NCBI GenBank assembly: GCA_933228895.1
Contig: OW121851.1
Location: 116,581,271-116,645,270, forward strand
Direction: 5' to 3'
Source of the DNA: Platycnemis pennipes
Taxonomy: Eukaryota > Arthropoda > Insecta > Odonata > Platycnemididae
DNA length: 64,000 nt
Numbering within the stretch: position 1 is the first letter of the stretch; each line of letters starts with the position of its first letter. The notes under the pieces are model-generated. The model was not told where the DNA came from, did no database searches, and was given only the letters and a program-made list of their open reading frames with translations. Positions 35,620 to 46,539 of the stretch are shown piece after piece. The position numbers were made by a program, and so were the translations under genes.

Positions 35620-36770
35620 GAAAATTGCTAGTATTTCCCCTTTTTTCGGATAGATACTCCATTTAAAAAAATTCTCCTACGATTTTCTGAGGGTCGGAAC
35701 TTTGAACGACGCATCCGATGACTAAGGAAATGGGCATTTCCCGCGTATCCTGAACGTCAGTTTTCGCCTCCTGTGTACGAAGCTTAGTACAAAGTAAGCT
35801 TTACCCGCCCGCACCAAACCAACCGTAGGGCTGATCAAGTGTGAGCACATCGGTGGTGTAACTCATTCCAGGGGCATGAAATTATTCTTATTTGTAGAAC
35901 TACAGTTTCCCCGGATGTTCCAAAATTACTGAAGGACTGCAGTGTATTCCAGGCTTGGCGTAAAGCGGAAATGAGAGAATTCCGCTCGTGGGAACAATTT
36001 GCTTTCACATTTACATTGCGGAACTGCTTCCCAGCTCCAGTTCCGCATTTTACGATAGTGTCACTCACCCTGACACATTCACTGTCCATGGTTTCAGTGC
36101 AACGTTGTCGTGCGTATCACGTTATTTGCTAAATCAAATAAAAGTCCAGCAAATTTTGACTCAAGTAATGAATACTTAGTATTTACTTATATATAAGGCC
36201 GTGGAAATTGTGTGCGAAAAGAAGTGATGCCCAGCGGTAGGAGTAGGTGTCGAAACATCTGTAACTATGAAATATGGTTTAGAGTTATGGACTGAGAATA
36301 TTTTTCCCATCCGATTTTTTTCTGAGTATTCCAATTTGTGAAAATGATACAGTTCACTCCCCTTATTTTCGGCAAAGAGAACTGGTTGAACTTATTTTAC
36401 CGATGAAGTAGTCGTATTGTCACTTGGTGAAGTAGGGGGAGAATTGATTTTCCTAAGGAACCATTCGCTTAGATCAGGGAATCTCAGCAAAAGCATATTA
36501 ATGGTCACTTGTGTGGCTACCGCTCGTGGCTTCATTTACGTGCGTCGATTCTCCAATAGGGTATATATTAACACTTATGGAACAAAATCAAACCTTCATT
36601 AGTATGAAGACGTCATTCCGTCCAATAATTTCACCTAACGGGAAGTTTTAAATGTGTCTAATATAAGCTCGTCCGCTTAATAAAGGAATGCTCCAGTTTT
36701 TGCTGTTGAAGCGGATCATTTCTGTAAGCGTCGGCTTTTGAGAATATCTAGCTTAGAGGAGTGAACGATG
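35620..36770. other. Non-coding stretch after the inverted repeat
   Basis: No gene or bounded element is seen. Confidence 0.4.
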
Positions 36771-36779
36771 AAAGTGTCT

Positions 36780-37272
36780 CTCGATGAAGGTATGAATAAT
36801 AGATCCGTCTAAACTCTAATATGGATTGTGGAGTTGTAAGGTGACGGAGCCGGGCGCTTTTGGAAAATGGATGAGCGGACATTGGAGGCTTTTGAGATGT
36901 GTAAGTGAAGAAGATTGAGAAGGGGCCAGCTGCATAAAGAGGAAGAGTTAACAATAGAGGGGAGGTAGGGATATTGGTCGCCAAAGTTTGGAGACTGCAA
37001 CAATTGTGAATGGAGGAGTTTTTGAGAGATATTGGGATATCGAAGTGGGTAGCAGAGGGGAAAGTGTTGGGTAAACACGGAAGAGGGAGGAAAATAATAG
37101 GTGTACTGTTCCTTAATGGCAAGGGGACGGGCAGAGCATATGAAGATCGAAAGATGTATATTATTGAAAAACGTGGGTCGGTTTGAAAGTAAGAGACCTC
37201 GATACGGAATATCACGCAGGGGCTGTTCGAAAATCAACCAATGCTGCTAGATTACTGACGATGATAAAGTAT
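36780..37272 (+). mobile_element. Decayed LINE tail fragment, plus strand
   Basis: The plus strand contains RTLEAFEMCK at about 36874-36903 with a frame break soon after. The 3' end (37225-37272), with CAACCAATGCTGCTAGATTA then GACGATGATA, aligns with the 3' end of the LINE at 32941-33275. The reading frame is broken several times. The minus-strand frames of about 150 codons that overlap it are shadows. Confidence 0.5.
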
Positions 37273-37411
37273 TCTATTCGCTACTGCTGCCGTTGCAATG
37301 CGAAAATTTCAACTTTGTAAGTGGAAGATCGTATGTAAATCCCCGCCATTAATCAGTTCCAACACCTTCGGCACGAATCTATATCATATGGTCGCGTATT
37401 TGCCCTAGTTC

Positions 37412-37615
37412 AGTTGTGGAGAGCACTTTGAGTCCAGTACTCCGTCCGTCGGATGGGATGTTAAGCCGTGGTTCCCTTGGCACCTTCGTTAAGAACAGGC
37501 TAATGCCTACTCCGGGTTTCTCTCCGCCCTTTTCCGTTCCCTGAAAAACTCCCACCAGTTACCCACCTTATCGCAAATGACCTCATTTGTCGGTCGCCCT
37601 CCCCAAGCAACTACA
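37412..37615 (+). mobile_element. SINE family B, body only (head lost or worn)
   Basis: From GTGGAGAGCACTTTGAGTCC to CCCTCCCCAAG this matches the body of the SINE at 41499-41826 with modest divergence. The tRNA-like head is not clear upstream. Confidence 0.65.
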
Positions 37616-38091
37616 ACTGCCTAGTTCAGTTCCTTCTTTTCATCTCGAGGGCGATAGCAACCCTTATGAATGGGGTTTTGTAAGAGCTTTGAGATTGAAA
37701 GGGATTGTTAGTTTTTTCAGGCGAAGAGGAGGGCACCATAGACACACACATCCTCCCCTCGCACGCCTCCTTCATTGGGCACGCAACAGTTTGAGTCGGA
37801 GATGTACGCGTGAGACGATGCAGGCTCATCCCCACGACCCCCCTCCACAAGAGAGCCATCATCATCCCAGCTGCTAAATATACTGGCAGTGCAGAATGCG
37901 GCCTGGAGGGAGGGGGCGAGATGGCAGATAGTATGTGCGTGGAAAGGGGAATGGGGCCCGGGATTGGCGAGGAGGTGGCGGAGGGTGAGAGGGGGTTAAG
38001 GTGGCTTCGTTTGAGCGGGAAAGGAGGGCCTGCCCGCGGGTGGAGTGCTCGCGCTCGCCGGGATGGGACGATGGTGCACGCATCGTGCGCG

Positions 38092-38197
38092 GTTCTTCCG
38101 GAAATTTACCATCCCTGTGTTACCAGCCGAATTATTACCCAAACAGTACTCATTGATTAGGAATTATATTGACACCAACTGGTTACTAAATCTTGAT
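38092..38197 (+). repeat. 106-bp direct repeat, copy 1 (outside the MITE)
   Basis: This segment, starting GTTCTTCCGGAAATTTA, is repeated at 38615-38720 with only two differences that I can see. Sequence similarity stops abruptly on both sides. Copy 1 sits at the edge of a GC-rich block and outside the MITE target duplication; copy 2 is inside the MITE. Confidence 0.9.
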
Positions 38198-38389
38198 GTT
38201 TTAATTCAACTTGCGTCCATATCCTGCCACGAGAGAGCGGAGCACTATGGTGAATGGGTATTATTAACTCCCCTATGTCATGTCTGACGAGAAAATGCCT
38301 TTTTAAAAAAGATCCTTACTCTATTGCTTAAGTGTCATCTCTCGCAACTTATTTTGATGGATTATTTTTGTACGAACATAATCTGCTGA

Positions 38390-38797
38390 CATCGGCGTCG
38401 GAAGTGGGGGGAGGGGGGCATTCGGCTCCCCCCAGAATTTCCCCCGGGCCTTTGAGAAATGATTCTTCATTAATAAAAATTAAATTTCACTTGTTTCCAG
38501 CTTGCCTTTTCCCTTCTGGCGCAGATTCTACCACCTTCATAAGCTCTTTTAGCGGAATTCCAGCCTCTGCCCCATCCTATCCGCAAAAAAATGGGGGCCC
38601 TTTTCATAGGAGCCGTTCTTCCGGAAATTTATCATCCCTGTGTTACCAGCCGAATTATTACCAAAACAGTACTCATTGATTAGGAATTATATTGACACCA
38701 ACTGGTTACTAAATCTTGATTTTTGACCTTGATTTCTTAAGAGCCGGGCCCTTTTCAAGGTTGGCCCCTCCCAGCGAAAAAAGTTCTGACGCCCCTG
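38390..38797. mobile_element. Non-autonomous hAT-like MITE, 408 bp, with perfect 8-bp target duplication
   Basis: The ends are imperfect terminal inverted repeats: CATCGGCGTCGGAAGT on the left, against CAGGGGCGTCAGAACT as the complement of the right end. Each end is followed inward by a G-rich stretch. The element is flanked by TCTGCTGA at 38382-38389 and again at 38798-38805. A CA...TG border and 8-bp duplication are typical of the hAT superfamily. No transposase is present. The interior (38615-38720) carries a near copy of sequence lying just upstream at 38092-38197. Confidence 0.75.
38615..38720 (+). repeat. 106-bp direct repeat, copy 2 (inside the MITE)
   Basis: This copy differs from 38092-38197 at about two of 106 positions and lies wholly inside the hAT-like element 38390-38797. 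Either the element captured host sequence near its insertion site, or copy 1 is a fragment left by a relative of the element. Confidence 0.9.
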
Positions 38798-38829
38798 TCT
38801 GCTGATGCTCAAAAAGATTTTTTTAAATC

Positions 38830-40730
38830 TAAAGTTCTATTTAATTATGAAGGATATACAGTTGAAGATACTGTGTAAATTCAGTTCAGAAAGATCAGGT
38901 GCTGAATGTTGCCATTCATAATCCTCTGTAGAAATGAGAATTTATTTAAAAAATGTATGCATTGCAGCTTCAATTTGCGGTTTATGATTGTGATACGAAA
39001 CTTTCTACCTCCCTATCCAATGCGTTGAAGTTAACTGGATACATGAACATGCATAAAAGTGAGCCTATTTAATTTGGATCCAACTTGTTGCGGGAGTATT
39101 GCTTTTCAAACGATTGCAGCATATCACATTGCTGTAATACCTATTAATCGAAGGCAGAGGGTGCAAATTAAGTCTCAGTTCATTCTTCGATTTGCGGATT
39201 AATATTCGATGTGGTCTGCGATTGTGAACGAAAAAGCCGATTGTCACTTTTCATTATCTTCTGTAGAAATGAAATGTAAAAATACCTGCGTGATGGCCTA
39301 TCGTCGGCTCTGCCTTTTCTTACCTGAATTTGATTGCTTAAGTAATTTATCATGATAATACATCCTCGCAGTGGATGTTTTTATCGGACATTATCTTAAA
39401 ATTCCAGCTTGTTTGCTTGAATTCAGTGATATTTATTTATCTGTTGTTTGCATTCAAATAAAAGTCCCATATCGTTTCACCGTTAGTTGTTATATTACCC
39501 CCTTCGGCAGATTTTGAATAGGCAAATAGCTTTTCGGTGTCATAAGACAAGCAGCTGTTTAATTTCTAGATGGTATATTTTAATCGTCCATAAAGTCCAG
39601 TGACATAAAGAAATACCCATTCAATCACAATGAATAGTCCTTTGGCTCCATTTTCTTTATCATTTAATGCTCAATTTTATTGATTTTTTGACATACTCAT
39701 GCTGTCTCATCTCCAAGAGAGTTTTTCTTCAGTTTTACCTCGTAAATTTTCTATTAGGACAGGTAATATCGCGGCTCTTGGCGTTGTGATTACGAGTTCT
39801 TTCATTTGTCAAAGTTGATATTTTTATTCTAATTCAATGAGATGATTTTATAATAAATGTAGGCAGATATATAGACCAAATGTGTTTGGAATGTTACTTT
39901 TTCATTACCTGCTTAGTGAATTTTCTTGCCTAAAACATTTTTTAAAAATTTATAACGTTTTTTTGACGGATTCCTCGGAAATAAACAATTACCGAAGCAA
40001 AAAACTATCCGTGTCTTTCTTTTTGTCCAAACAATTGTCTTATTATCAGCTGGAAAATGGCTCTTACACAGTGTAGGTGTAGATCCCAGTGATTGAACAC
40101 CATATTTATTCCTTCGTTAGCAATGTATGTGAAACATAAAGAAAATTGGGATAAAATATATTAACAGTTCGATGCGTTTTCCTGATCGATGAAAGGTTAC
40201 CCTATATTGGCTTCAAGGTTGTTTATAGATTCTAATGCAATATTACTATTGCGTAATTTTTGAAGTCAATTATTTTACTTCTATTCCAAATCTCATCGCC
40301 AAAGTCGAATATTTTCATAGAGCGTAAGCTATTCTCGTCTTTAACTCGTACCCACGTGAAACGTGACGTTAGTTCCCGAGTTTTTATTATTCGTACCTGT
40401 ACTTTGTTCCTTAGTACATTCATTCTTGTCCAACTTCGTCGCATTTCGTTCTCAATTTGTTGTAAAGTGCTCCAGCATATGAAACATTCTTTCAAGAAGA
40501 CGAGAATTAGAAAAATAATGATTCTGTCAGCAATTTTCGGAAAGGATCCTTCCCGAATTGGAATCATAACTTATCTGATATTTGGGGTTAGCCGGACGAA
40601 TCTCACCATCATCTTGGCCCACCTCGAATTCATTAGTGTTTAGAAAGCGTGTACGCAACCGTGGCGATACTCTCCGATAAAAAAAGGGTGAAAACCAAGT
40701 GATATTCTGGAAGAAGTGAATTTATTATTG
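38830..40730. other. AT-rich non-coding stretch
   Basis: No gene is recognised. The paired opposite frames at 40.23-40.64 kb lack any known domain. Confidence 0.4.
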
Positions 40731-40739
40731 CCTAATGAG

Positions 40740-41120
40740 CGCAGGTTGTGGTCAAGCACTCCTCCCATTTCCTCTCTGCTCCATTTTCACTCGACTGGCT
40801 CTCGCCGATCTTCCCAGCTTCCTTCGCAGTGGTTCCAACCGGTGTCTCTCTTCTTCCCTGTCTCCTCCGCCTCACCCCCGCCTTAGCTAATGAAGGGAGA
40901 AGGCGGCCGGTTGTTCGGTCGGCGACCGTTCCGGAGGTAAAGACGAAGCCGGGCGGGGGGGTCTTATTTGGTTGTCCGTCGCGTCTGTTTGTCTTCCCTC
41001 GTCGCCGTTGTTTGTGCCCGTCTATCTGTAACTGTCTTCGTCCCGGCGGCGACGCGTCGCTGCCGTCTTGGTGGCTTACATATTTCCTTCCCCGCCCTTC
41101 CGCCATCTTCTTCCTCTTTC
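40740..41120. other. CpG/C-rich island
   Basis: GC-rich block with CpG and pyrimidine bias, with overlapping Arg/Pro/Ser-rich frames on both strands and no domain. Possibly regulatory. Confidence 0.35.
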
Positions 41121-41498
41121 CCTTCTCTTTGCATTTACATATTTAGCAATGAATAATTGATAGTGTTGACATTTTTGATACCGATTTGAATTTTAGGTGA
41201 ATGATCAACGTTAAAGGCATGCGAGGAGATAGCAACAACTGAGAATTATAGCTATATAGGAGAAAATAATATTAAAAAGCGGTGTTAGTGACCTGTTCTG
41301 ATTCTCTAAGAATATGGCAGATGCTGTTGGTGATCAGAACCATTTAAATGTTCAATAATTGTGATTACTTACAGATAGTGGTACCCAAATGTAGGAGCTA
41401 TACAGCTGCTGTAAACTATAGCTTATACGCTATTGCTGACATAACGGCAAGTATTAAAAAATATTTAAGTACCTATGATATTTTCAGAGAAAAAGTAG

Positions 41499-41826
41499 GG
41501 GTCGCGCTGGTGTACTGGTTATAGTACTGGCCTGCAATCCCAAGCGCTCAGGTTCGAATGCCATCAGAGGCAGATTTTTCATTGCTATACCGGTCCTTAC
41601 TCTTGAGTACCTTGTAGAGAGCACTTCGAGTCTAGTACTCCGTCCGTCGGTTTGGGTCGAAGCCGTAGTCCCCTTGGCGCCTATTCGCTAAGAGTAGGCT
41701 AATGCCGACGCCGGGTTTCTCTCCACCCTTCCTCCTTTCCCTGAAAGCTCCTTCTTTTATCCAGTTACCCACCTATCCTCTCTGGCGTGAATGACCTTAG
41801 TTGTCGGTCCCCTTCCCCAATAACAG
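41499..41826 (+). mobile_element. tRNA-derived SINE, full-length reference copy of family B
   Basis: The tRNA-like head has an A-box region at 41506-41520 (CTGGTGTACTGGTTA) and B box GGTTCGAATGCC at 41551-41562. The body (AGAGCACTTCGAG, then CTCCGTCCGTCGG, GGGTTTCTCTCC and CAGTTACCCACC) is shared with 37412-37615 and, on the other strand, with 33985-34290. Confidence 0.7.
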
Positions 41827-41829
41827 TTA

Positions 41830-43540
41830 AAGCGTGGACGTTCTCTATATTTCTAATCTACCGTGTAGTGCGACCCTCCGTGTAGCTTGCGAGTTGTCCG
41901 GTTATTGTGGTCCGCATCAAGCTTATGGCTTTATGGAACTTCATTTGGCATTAGGAGACGTAATACCCTCAATGAGACCGCGAAGTGTTATCGAAGACGC
42001 AGGAAATATCCCAAGAATATGCTGTTGTTGCATGAAATATCAGCGAAACTTTTGCTGAGTGACGGCTTTTTGTAGTGCATCCATCGTATCCCAAGGTTTT
42101 TTGGCTCGAATTAAGATTTTACCTCTTTGAAACTCAATGTTTGTCTTTGAAACGTTTATATGATTGATACATGCATATTATTTATAAAATGTTTCGTCCT
42201 TGCGTCATTGGACTAATTTTTATAGCAATGTTAAGGAAATGTTTTGGCTGTAAGAGCATCTAATCCCTTTCGGGATCATGAAGTATGTTTTTATTCTGGT
42301 GATATAAAGGAAGTTGTGTATGATGTAAATGTTCACGTACGTATTATTAGCCTTCATGTCTCTAATGGTCTGATCGTTGTTGGGTCCTCATTGACACTCC
42401 AAATGATCATTCCAATTCAGTCAGTTGAGTCAATAACTTTATTTGGACGATATGCGTGGTCTGTACTTAGTTCATAATTAACGCTTAGAAGATTTTTAAT
42501 CTATATATTCTAAATCTTTAATTGTGATTTTTATTATTTATTTGTTCTTCGAATTTTTCTTTAATGCGTATACAATTTGGATTCCAAGGTCTGTAGAGTT
42601 ACGGATTAAAGTGACGTAATGTGCTTTAGGTGCAGTGACTGGGCCCAAGGTCTGTTTTAATGAGCAGCAATGTGCTAGCCCGAAATTCTGGCTAGGAGGT
42701 TTTTTTATTCGAAAAACTTTAGTGGGTCTTTGGCTCTCGTAGAGTTATTGTTTCCTTTTGATTGTGACGCAGGCGTTGACTTATGACTTTGTATGCAGGA
42801 ATCTGAAGTTGTGTTATGTATACTGCGTCAATTTTAACTTCACTCATGAATAAAATACCATTGTCTTACCTCCATAACGAATTGGTTCTGCGGTAGATTC
42901 GTAATATTTCGTTTATGCATGTTATGTCTTAATTACAGAAATACATTGCGAGTGAGTCAATGTATTTTTGTAATTTTCTGTGTATTTGTGTATTTACTCT
43001 ACTATTAAATGTAGAAACATCGAAATTGGAACACGTATAAACTATTAATAGGTAATATGGTAGGATACGCTTCCTGGACTTTTATTTAGAATGTTTTAGA
43101 ACTTTATCTCTTTGAAACTCGTTCACACTTTTGTTCCATTATTTAGTGATTGAAAGTGTAATAGGTTTACAGTCTTTGAGGTCGTATAAGAGGTTTAAAC
43201 GTTGTTCGATGAATTAGAACATTAAACGAGGTTTAATGTTCTAATTCATCTGCAGTGGTACAATCAACGAAGAATTGCTTTTTTAATGAGTATTATACTG
43301 GTTAGGGTCGGATTTGACTGAGTAACCGTACTCTTCTCTACATTGTAATCCCCTAACAGATCCTGTCCTAGTATTTTTTCCTTCACATTAACATTTCCTA
43401 TTTCTTTCCTTAATATCCAAAACTCCTTTATTTTGCCCTCTTATTTACTTTCCAAGCATTCTACCCTCAATAAGGAAAATACGTCATTCAGAATCCCACT
43501 GGCTAATTACGTGTAACATCCACTCATGGAAGTAGAATCC
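41830..43540. other. AT-rich non-coding stretch
   Basis: Apart from the palindrome at 43208-43250, nothing identifiable is seen. Confidence 0.4.
43208..43250. repeat. Perfect 20-bp inverted repeat with a 3-nt spacer
   Basis: GATGAATTAGAACATTAAAC at 43208-43227 is followed by GAG and then its exact complement at 43231-43250. It could extrude as a cruciform or form a tight RNA hairpin. No T-run follows. Confidence 0.95.
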
Positions 43541-43559
43541 AGTTTAGAGTCATCGTATT

Positions 43560-45110
43560 GGGTAAAATATGGCTCGCAATCGTGACGCAAGTGGGCGGGA
43601 TAAGTCACGCCATCGTTGATGCTGTTCTTAGGGCTATCATTCGTGCACTTTTTCGGATTTTAAACAGTTGTAGTCCGTCGCGCGCCAACGCCTCTGAACA
43701 CATTTCTCCTCGGCGGTGCATGGAGCGCGGACGCACGGTGCTCGGGAGAGGCGCTAAGGCAGTCTCTCCTCTTCCCTCCGTTCCCGGCATGCCCTCATAC
43801 GCGCCCATTCTGACGCGCGCGCTGGCGGGAATCGGTGTCCGTCTTATGGCCGGAGAGAGAGAGAGAGAGAGAGAGAGCCGTGTGAGGAGGAAGTGTGTTC
43901 CTGGGCCCTCCTTGGAGGAGGAGGACCACTACCCCTCCTACACCACCACCCCCGCTATCCCACAAGCACATACGAAACTCCCGCCCGCCCATTCTCCACT
44001 CCAGAATTTCTTTCACTGTTATTTCCTCTCCATTCCGTGTGCGGGGGGGTGGAGACCTTGTTTGCCTTATATTCCCCTTCCTTTGCCGCTCCCCTGCCCA
44101 CCACGGTACGGAACATCGGGTCCCCACTCTCCTCGTCTCACTTCATCCTTACCACCTCCCTCCCCGCCTCAGTTTTCCTATTCCACTCGAAAACTTCACT
44201 TCGTCCTCTTCCCTCAACTCCTCTTTGCCAAGGCCCGTCTCTCTCTCCTCGTCGCCCGCTTTGTTTTCCTTACCTCAAGTTCCTTTGCTTGTTCTTCTCC
44301 TCGAGCCATTGCCTCTTCTTCTCTTTCATCTCCTCCTCTCCTTCCTCCTATCCTCTGCAGCGAGCGAGGTCGAGACAAAAGATAGAGAAAGATCCTCATC
44401 AATAAATCAATAGTGCATACATTATGCATAAAATACTTTCATTTCACACTCACCCACCCCCTTCTTCTCCCCCATTCACCCCCTTAAAATACTCCCCCTC
44501 CCGCCCACACCCCTGGACCCCCCCTCTCCTTCCCGCCCCCGTCGCCTTACGCTCCCTCCCCCCTTTCACTCTCCCCCTCCCCCTAACCCTCCACCGCCGC
44601 TATCTCCTCCTACCTCTCTCTCTCTCTCTCTCGACGCCTCCCCCCAAACTACCACCCCCTTTTCTCTCCCCCTCCCTAACCCCCTTTCGTTCCCTCCCTT
44701 CCCCGTATTACATGTACATTTTATATAAATATATGATGGGCCGGCGGGGGCGAGGGAAAATCGACCATTTGGCCGCCTGCCTGCGTTTGCGGGGGATGTT
44801 CGCGTGTGTGTGTGTTGGATGAGATGGTGGTTGGGAGACGGGCGGAGTGGGAAGGGGGGGGGGTGGGGGGAGGGGGTAGGCAGGGTGGTGTGAGGGTGGG
44901 AAATGTTTAGAGAAATAGGATGGAAAGGAGGGGCAAGGGAAAGGCATTTGGCTTCGGAGGGGCTCGCTCGAGAGCAGGATGGTGGGGACGGAAGATGGAA
45001 GCAAGTGCGCGAGATATTTCAGAGAAGGAAGCTGAGGAATAGAAGGGTTTTTTTGAGGATGAGGGAAGACGGACGGACGGACGGACGAGTGAGCTAACCG
45101 AGTCATTTGA
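43560..45110. repeat. Composite CpG-rich, GA-repeat, polypyrimidine and G-run block
   Basis: The order is: a CpG-rich part (43.6-43.85 kb), a GA repeat (43852-43877), a long polypyrimidine tract (43.9-44.7 kb) with a CT repeat (about 44614-44632), then a G-rich part with ten consecutive G at 44854-44863 and a GACG repeat at 45068-45087. Frames up to 275 codons exist because of skewed composition, and their translations are low complexity. GA repeats can bind GAGA factor, so this may be regulatory DNA for the bab-like gene about 5 kb downstream. Confidence 0.6.
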
Positions 45111-46530
45111 ATGGGATTGTGACCGTATATCTGTTGAGCCTGGAATGAGGAGGATGTTTATGTGCCAGGGTGGGCAACCACTGCGGTGAATGCTCCAACA
45201 TTTTCGGGGAAGTGTGCTTTACGGTCGTAATGTTGAATCTCAGCGTTCGAAAACCGATAAGAAAAACTACGTTTATATTGTAACGTTGCTCTCTTTTATC
45301 TCATATGGTATTTCCCGAAAGTTTTACTGCACAGTCGTAAGTTTCTTCATTATATTTCCTTCATTCCTAGAACGGAAAACTAACATGAAACTCCCTTTCT
45401 TCTTCCATTTCCTGGGAGAGGTATGAACGAATAGGAGGAAATTAAGTTGCCGGAAGCCCTCCTGTAATATTGTAGATAACCTGGAGTCTTCTCAGGTGGT
45501 TGGAAATGCCATTCATTGGTTTCGTTTACTTGGAGTTGAAGGCAATTGAATGAAATTTTAGATAATTTATGATGTGTCTTCACGGCGCCTTCAGATGTGA
45601 ACCACATAATATGTTCGATAGATTTCACCACACCATCGGTCTCAAACAAAATGTATTTACATATATCTGAGCCAGGTTGCACGCCAAATTCATACTTGAT
45701 TGCCAATTTTTTTTCTTGGTTGATGACGTGATCATTCAATCAAGAAAATACGTTTAGCTAAATTGTATGATGGAGGGAAGAAAAGTTTAAAATTAAAGAA
45801 AGTTAATGTTACCGACATAGAGAGGTAGAATGCGGAGTCGTGGGAGGAGGTTGTGGATGAGGCAAAGACGGTGGATCTATGTAAAATATAGCCTAGTAAG
45901 CAATTGCTGTTTTCATCCTTACCTTATTATCATATCATATGAAATGCTTTACAACCCGGAATGTGACTAAAATAGCTACATGGCTGAGGATCTGGCATAT
46001 GGCTTGTTTCCATTGCGACTGTTTACAATGTGTTCCCGATTGTTAAAGTAAATTTGGAATCATAATAATAAACGTATCGGAAAAAATAATAATAAGAAGA
46101 AGCGAACCGAGGAACGATGCCGGGTGGTGTGTTTATTTCATTCATCCCCTTATAATCGAACACGCGTTTGAGAAGAAATTTCTTATACACGGAACTGTTT
46201 CTGGGGTTACTTTGTGGAAGCGATGAAGGAGCCCTAAGATGGACCCCTTGAAAAGTTAGAAAGTTTGAATCAACGCAATAGTGTAGTCATCAACGACATT
46301 GTTTCCCTTCCGTCCACCCCTCCTTACTCTCTTATGCTTACATTCCCCTTCCAACTTCTCATTCCCTCCCTACCCACCAACCATCCGCGCATTAAAGGGT
46401 AGGATTTTTTATTGCACCTCGAAACCTAGGTAGTAAATAGATAAATTTTATATGGAATGGCAAAGTATTTATATTCAATAAGCAGTTCCTTGAAAATTGA
46501 AAAGCTTTCGCCTACTCTGATTTGAGGGAA
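45110..46530. other. AT-rich stretch between GC-rich blocks
   Basis: The only feature of note is a 119-codon minus-strand frame (45380-45739) with ordinary-looking composition and no family I recognise. No other feature is seen. Confidence 0.35.
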
Positions 46531-46539
46531 CCGTAGCTA

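Noticed and set aside
43558..44413. Long plus-strand frames of 275, 172 and 170 codons
   Set aside because: They overlap in different frames across one polypyrimidine tract. The lack of stop codons follows from C/T-rich composition, and the translations are Pro/Ser/Leu low complexity.
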